Assembly (NCBI GenBank): GCA_903897935.1
Contig: CAIUDO010000023.1
Coordinates: forward strand, 1 to 38,233
Direction: 5' to 3'
Length of the DNA: 38,233 nucleotides
Origin: an uncultured Pseudomonadota bacterium
Lineage (GTDB): Bacteria; Myxococcota_A; UBA796; GCA-2862545
The position numbers and the translations under genes are program-made. The notes under the pieces are model-generated. The model did not search any database. It was not told the DNA's origin and saw only the letters and a list, made by a program, of their open reading frames with translations. The first letter of the stretch is position 1; each line of letters opens with the position of its first letter. Below are positions 34,339 to 38,233 of this stretch, in pieces.

Positions 34339-36585
34339 ATGAGCGACGAGCAAGACCTCCCGAACGATTCTAATGGACGTCGGCGCCGCAGGCGGCGTCG
34401 TCGCCGTCGCGCGCCCGGCGAGGCCGGAGCGCCGCAAGCGAGCCAGGAGGCGCACGACAGCGGGCCCGAAGAGGAGCCGGAGCCTCGGCGTGGCCGTCGG
34501 TCGGGTCGTCGCACGTCGGTCGAGATCGAGGGGCCGGTGGTCTCGGTGCCGTCTACGGCCAAGAACCCGTTCCGTAAGCGCAGCTCGCGGGCGCGGCGGG
34601 GCACCCCGGGCTCCGCGGCGACCCGTCGTCGCACGCTCACCAAGACCGAGCTCGAGAGCCTCACCACCTGGCTCGGCCGGCTGCAGCCGTCGCTGGTCGG
34701 CGCGCTGTACCGCGGCCTCGGCGGCCAGCCCGACCGCGTCGGCGACAACGACCGCATGATCCAGCTCTCGGCGCGCGCCATCGCGCAGGGGGCGCGCCTC
34801 GGCAACGTGCTCAAGCAGCTCCACGAGCGCGACCGTCAGGCGCTCGCGGCGCTGCTGCAGGCCGGCGGCATCGCCCACCACGACGAGTTCCGCCGGGAGA
34901 TGATCGCGTCCTACGGCGGGCACGACCGCGACTGGCAGCGGATCATGCAGCAGCTCGCCGAAAAGGGGCTCGTGTTCGCGTCCGAGGTGCAGGAGAGCCA
35001 CTACTTCTACGTGATCCCCGAGGTGCTCGCGGACGGCCTCACCGCCGAGCTCGCCGACGAGATGCGCCTGCCCACGTTCACGCACGAAGACGTGCGGGTG
35101 CTCGACGCGAAGCCGTTCTGCCCGCCGCTCGACTTCAGCATCGCCACGCTGACGACCTACATCGACCAGCGCAGCCCACGACTGACCCAACGCCACGACA
35201 TCTACCGCCACGACCAAGAGGCGATGGACGCGTTCTTCGCGCAGGTGTGGGAGCCAGACGGCGAGCTGTTCTCGTTCCACCTCGACTTCTTGATGATGCA
35301 CGGGATGGTCGAGCTGCGGGGCGAGTACCTCGCGCTCAACCGCGACGTCGTCGAAGAGTGGCTGCAGCTCGAGCCCGAGGACCAGCGCGACCTGCTGTTC
35401 CGCGCCCTCGAGAAGCGCATCGCGTTCGGCGAGTGGGTCATGTGGGCCGTGCACGAGGCCCGCGGCGCGTGGGTCGGCGAGCGCCCGTTGATGGCGTTGT
35501 ACCGTCGCTGGAAGCGCGGCGAGGACTGGCGCGGGCGCTACCAGCGCCGGCAGTTCGCCAACAACCGCACCGCCGACCGCGACAGCTTCACGTTCTCACC
35601 GCTCGTCCGCTGTGGCTTGCTGGAGCTCGGGCAGTGGGGGCAGGAGAAGTTCTACCGCCTCACCGAGCGTGGTCGGCGCATGCTCGAGCCCGCGGAAGAC
35701 GACGGGTTCTCCCAGTTCTACCTCACGCCGTCGTTCGAGATCATGGCGCCCGCGGGCCTCGCGCCGGTGCTCTTGTTCCGGATCGGCGAGATCGCGCAGC
35801 TCTGCGGGTGTGATCGCGCCAACACCTACAAGATCACCGAGTCCACGATCGACGCCGCGCTCGAGCGTGGGTGGCGTCGCGACGATATCCTCCAGTTCCT
35901 CCGGGACAACTCGCAGATCGGCCTCCCCGACAACGTCGAGATGACCCTCAAGACCTGGATCGGGCACCGCGGCGACGTCGAGTTCCACGACGTGTGCTTG
36001 ATGACGGTGCACCGCTCGCAGATCCGGCGTCTGGAGGGGAACCGGCGGATCAAGCCGTACCTGCTGCACCGGTTCGCGCCGGGCATGTACGCCGTCGACC
36101 GGTCGCGCCGCGACCAGATCCTGGCGTTGTTGCGTGAGTTCGGCTTCGACTCGTCGCCGGACATGCGTTCGTACCCGGGCGACCCGAGCCAAGTGGAGGC
36201 GCGTCAGAACCTCCAGCGGCTGGTCGCCGACGCGCGCGGATCGGCGATCGCTCCGGAGAGCCGCGGGCAGGAGCTGGCGCGCGCGGAGACGCTGCAGCCG
36301 GTGCCCGGCACGCGCCTCGCGGCCAACACCGCCGCCCCGGACCTGCCGCCCGAGGTCACCCCCGAGCAGGTCCGCCCGGTCGTGGACCAGGCGATCAAGC
36401 GCGGCCTCGACGTCGAGATGGTGTACGTCGCGCGCACGGGGGAGCGGCTCGCGTGCCGCGTCCAGCCGCAGCGCCTCGCGCTCAAGGCGTCCACGCAGGT
36501 GCTGGTCGCGTTGGACCGCGAGACGAACGAGCCCCGCACCTACATGCTCGATCGGATCGAGCGCATCCGCGTGGCGGCCGAATGA
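34339..36585 (+). CDS. helicase-associated (XPB N-terminal domain) protein with poly-Arg N-terminus
   Basis: A 748-residue protein. The N-terminus carries a run of 11 Arg (about residues 14-24) and a second basic stretch, RRGRRSGRR, followed by a linker, suggesting nucleic-acid binding. Helical winged-helix-like repeats follow. The region about 440-600 (DGFSQFYLTPSFEIMAPAGL, then LFRIGEIAQLCGC and NTYKITESTIDAALERGW) matches the Helicase_C_3/XPB-N type domain. The C-terminus (TPEQVRPVVDQAIKRGLDVE, then TNEPRTYMLDRIERIRV) resembles a WYL domain. It is 33 nt after XPB and in the same direction. Probably a partner or regulator of the helicase. The start has only a weak GGAG 12 nt upstream. Confidence 0.85.
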   Translation: MSDEQDLPNDSNGRRRRRRRRRRRAPGEAGAPQASQEAHDSGPEEEPEPRRGRRSGRRTSVEIEGPVVSVPSTAKNPFRKRSSRARRGTPGSAATRRRTLTKTELESLTTWLGRLQPSLVGALYRGLGGQPDRVGDNDRMIQLSARAIAQGARLGNVLKQLHERDRQALAALLQAGGIAHHDEFRREMIASYGGHDRDWQRIMQQLAEKGLVFASEVQESHYFYVIPEVLADGLTAELADEMRLPTFTHEDVRVLDAKPFCPPLDFSIATLTTYIDQRSPRLTQRHDIYRHDQEAMDAFFAQVWEPDGELFSFHLDFLMMHGMVELRGEYLALNRDVVEEWLQLEPEDQRDLLFRALEKRIAFGEWVMWAVHEARGAWVGERPLMALYRRWKRGEDWRGRYQRRQFANNRTADRDSFTFSPLVRCGLLELGQWGQEKFYRLTERGRRMLEPAEDDGFSQFYLTPSFEIMAPAGLAPVLLFRIGEIAQLCGCDRANTYKITESTIDAALERGWRRDDILQFLRDNSQIGLPDNVEMTLKTWIGHRGDVEFHDVCLMTVHRSQIRRLEGNRRIKPYLLHRFAPGMYAVDRSRRDQILALLREFGFDSSPDMRSYPGDPSQVEARQNLQRLVADARGSAIAPESRGQELARAETLQPVPGTRLAANTAAPDLPPEVTPEQVRPVVDQAIKRGLDVEMVYVARTGERLACRVQPQRLALKASTQVLVALDRETNEPRTYMLDRIERIRVAAE

Positions 36586-36824
36586 GCACCGCTGACGAGC
36601 CCGCGTTCGAGGTGAACCTCGCCGAGCTGGAGCGCTGCGTGCGCGCGCTCGAGACCGGCGAGGTGCCGCTTGAGGAGGCGCTGCGGCTGTTCGAGCAAGG
36701 CGTCGCGTTGGCGCGCACCTGCCACGAGCACCTCGACGTCGCGGAGAAGCGCGTCGCGATGTTGAGCCGCGGGTCACGCGGGGTCGAGGAGCGGGTGGTC
36801 CCAGAGCCGGACGGGGACGAGTAG
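36582..36824 (+). CDS. xseB: exodeoxyribonuclease VII small subunit
   Basis: An 80-residue protein that is almost entirely the XseB domain: FEVNLAELERCVRALETGEV, PLEEALRLFEQGVALARTCH, then LDVAEKRVAML. XseB helices bind the large subunit XseA to form exonuclease VII, which degrades single-stranded DNA. The ATG at 36582 overlaps the stop of the previous gene (ATGA). xseA is not in the window, so the genes are separated here. It is followed by a hairpin that may end the XPB operon. Confidence 0.9.
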   Translation: MSTADEPAFEVNLAELERCVRALETGEVPLEEALRLFEQGVALARTCHEHLDVAEKRVAMLSRGSRGVEERVVPEPDGDE

Positions 36825-36846
36825 GGCTCGTCGCGTCCACGAGCCC
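36824..36846 (+). terminator. hairpin after xseB
   Basis: GGGCTCGT (36824-36831) pairs perfectly with ACGAGCCC (36839-36846) around a 7-nt loop. No T-rich tail follows (GTTGCC), so it may be a weak or Rho-assisted terminator, or only an mRNA-stabilising stem. It separates the XPB/xseB operon from the TonB-like genes. Confidence 0.5.
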
Positions 36847-36894
36847 GTTGCCTACGCCGACGTAGAACCCTACCCGACCGTCGTCGGAGGGCCG

Positions 36895-37632
36895 ATGTTC
36901 GAGCATGTAGGCAAGGATCTGGATCCCAGCGCGGACCGGCGCCACGCGGCGTCGTTGGTGCTCATCACCGCGCTCCTGGCCGGCGCTACCGCTGCGATCG
37001 TGGCGATCGCGGCGTGGCGCACCACGGAGCTCGTGCTGGGCCAGGTCGACGACATCGAGGTCGCCTACATCGAGATCGGCGACGACGACCCGGAGCTCGG
37101 CGGAGCACCGCCCCCACCGGCCCCGCGCGCCGCACCCCCCACCGCCACCGCGGCCGATCCCGACCCGGAGGCCGTCGCGAGCCTCGAGGTGCCGCCCGAA
37201 GCCGCGGTCACCGACCCCGTCCCCGCGAGCGGCACCGCCGAAGACGCCGGCAGCGACGGCCTCCATGGGGGTATCGGCCGCGGCGGGAGCGTCCCCGGCA
37301 CCAACGGCGGCGGCGGCGGCGGCGATGGCCATGGGGACGGCGACATCCGGGTCCTCCACCACTCCGAGGTCGTCGTCAAGCGGCGCGTCAGCCCGGCGTG
37401 GCCCGCCGACGCCGACGCCGACGCGCTCGGTGTCGCGAGCGTGGACTGCCGCGTCTCGGTGCGGGTCGACCGGTCGGGCGCGCCCACCGGCGTCGACGTG
37501 CTCGACTGCCCGGCGGTGTTCCACGCGTCGGTCCGTGAGGCCCTGCTGCGCTGGCGGTGGTTCCCAGCCGAGGTCGACGGAGCGCCGGTCGCGGCGTCGT
37601 TTCAGCTCATCGTACGCTACCGCCGACCGTGA
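36895..37632 (+). CDS. TonB-like energy transducer protein
   Basis: A 245-residue protein. ATG at 36895 follows GGAGGG closely. A single membrane anchor lies at about residues 20-43 (SLVLITALLAGATAAIVAIAAW). A Pro/Ala-rich periplasmic region follows (APPPPAPRAAPPTATA), then a Gly-rich loop and a TonB C-terminal-type domain: VVVKRRVSPAWPADADADA, then GVASVDCRVSVRVDRSGAP and VREALLRWRWFPAEVDGAPV with SFQLIVRYRR. It probably links an inner-membrane motor to an outer-membrane receptor or other machine. The N-terminus (MFEHVGKDLDP) is very similar to that of the next gene, showing a tandem pair. Confidence 0.82.
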   Translation: MFEHVGKDLDPSADRRHAASLVLITALLAGATAAIVAIAAWRTTELVLGQVDDIEVAYIEIGDDDPELGGAPPPPAPRAAPPTATAADPDPEAVASLEVPPEAAVTDPVPASGTAEDAGSDGLHGGIGRGGSVPGTNGGGGGGDGHGDGDIRVLHHSEVVVKRRVSPAWPADADADALGVASVDCRVSVRVDRSGAPTGVDVLDCPAVFHASVREALLRWRWFPAEVDGAPVAASFQLIVRYRRP

Positions 37633-37819
37633 CCGACCGCGAACGGATCGACCGGCCGCGTATCCGACCCGACCCCTGACGGATCCCCGACGCGGGTTCC
37701 GTTGTCCGATCCGGTGGTGAAAGGCTAAGAGGCCGGTCGCGTTGGTGGGTCGGGCTCGCGGCCGGCCCGCCGGTACGGTAGCATCGCGCGCGCCGCACAC
37801 TGCGCCCTCGGAGACGAAC

Positions 37820-38233
37820 ATGTTCGACAACGTTGGGAAGGACCTGGACGAAGAGGCGCGCAAGCGCAGCGCCGCCTCGTTGCTCGTCACCACGGCCATC
37901 ATCGGCGGCGTCCTGGGCGCGTCCTTGTTGATCGCGGCGTGGAAGGTGACCGAGGCGGTCATCGAGGCCACCATCGACGACTCCGACATGGTCGAGGTCG
38001 CGATGGACGAGCCCGAGATGGACGAGCTGCCGCCCCCGCCTCCCCCGCCGCCCCTCGGGTCCGAGGTCGAGGAAGAAGAAGAAGACACCGAGGAGCAGGT
38101 GCCCACCCCCGACGAGATGACCGAGGAGGTGGTCGACCTGAAGGAAGAGGTCAAAGAGGAGATCGAGTCGAGCTCGGTCAAGGGGTCGGCGCAAGGCATC
38201 GAAGGCGGCGTCGAAGGGGGCGTGGCCGGCGGC
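37820..38233 (+). CDS. TonB-like protein, partial (cut by window end)
   Basis: ATG at 37820 opens a frame that stays open to the window end, at least 138 residues. It starts MFDNVGKDLDEEARKRSAAS, nearly the same as the preceding gene's start, and has a membrane anchor at about residues 20-41 (SLLVTTAIIGGVLGASLLIAAW). The next part is acidic and Pro-rich (LPPPPPPPPLG, then VEEEEEDTEEQVP), then Gly-rich at the end of the window. The C-terminal TonB-like domain, if present, lies outside. Like its neighbour it is probably an energy-transducing linker. Confidence 0.8.
   Translation, partial: MFDNVGKDLDEEARKRSAASLLVTTAIIGGVLGASLLIAAWKVTEAVIEATIDDSDMVEVAMDEPEMDELPPPPPPPPLGSEVEEEEEDTEEQVPTPDEMTEEVVDLKEEVKEEIESSSVKGSAQGIEGGVEGGVAGG

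Noticed and set aside
35596-38199. Minus-strand open frame of about 870 codons opposite the XPB-partner, xseB and TonB-like genes
   Set aside because: Composition is repetitive and no motif is visible, while four real genes occupy the other strand.

Overview
The window is high-GC DNA from what looks like a member of the Myxococcota or a related uncultured deltaproteobacterial lineage. The signs are a MYXO-CTERM-like C-terminal sorting signal, a MopE-type protein with DCD/DGDG metal-binding repeats, and several secreted or lipid-anchored proteins joined to their lipobox or C-terminal anchor by Asp-Thr/Asp-Ala linkers. Gene density is high, start codons are often GTG or TTG, and 4-nt stop/start overlaps (ATGA, GTGA) are common. 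No rRNA, tRNA, CRISPR array, insertion sequence or transposase was recognised.

Layout. 1-468: no convincing gene, one ~61-nt imperfect inverted repeat. 469-3831 (minus): lipoprotein, Rieske oxygenase of the KshA/Neverland type, possible small gene, parallel beta-helix protein. 4098-5087: small membrane protein plus XRE regulator, convergent with a truncated haemoglobin. 5192-8773 (plus): four-gene operon (TetR, ABC1/UbiB-like kinase, ferredoxin-reductase-like flavoprotein, YcaQ-like protein) behind a readable promoter and operator. 8779-19431: large surface proteins, namely an Asp-box beta-propeller with a MYXO-CTERM-like tail, a sulfatase/phosphatase-superfamily lipoprotein, a PHP phosphoesterase coupled to a MopE/beta-helix protein, and an FG-GAP/ASPIC lipoprotein. 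19712-22257 (plus): sulfide:quinone-reductase-like enzyme, a fusion of DUF1641 with a TusE/DsrC-type sulfur carrier, and a DsrE-family protein. 22250-24148 (minus): a lipoprotein beta-propeller whose C-terminal thioredoxin-like domain is reached only by reading an in-frame UGA; the site reads W-UGA-P-A-C and is followed 17 nt later by a GGUC-capped hairpin, so it is very probably a selenoprotein. 24170-24826 (minus): coiled-coil lipoprotein with a likely frameshift. 24933-27600 (plus): methyltransferase, crotonase and MltA/3D-like protein in overlapping order. 27606-32237 (minus): PEP-dikinase-like enzyme and an S9 peptidase. 32635-36824 (plus): bacterial XPB helicase, its XPB-N/WYL-like partner, and exonuclease VII small subunit. 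36895-end (plus): two tandem TonB-like proteins, the second cut by the window end.

The strongest biological themes are redox and sulfur/selenium chemistry (SQR, TusE-type carrier, DsrE and a Sec-containing thioredoxin-like lipoprotein meeting tail to tail), cell-surface display through acidic low-complexity linkers, and DNA repair (XPB pair, XseB, YcaQ). All functional calls rest on motif reading by eye; no database search was possible.
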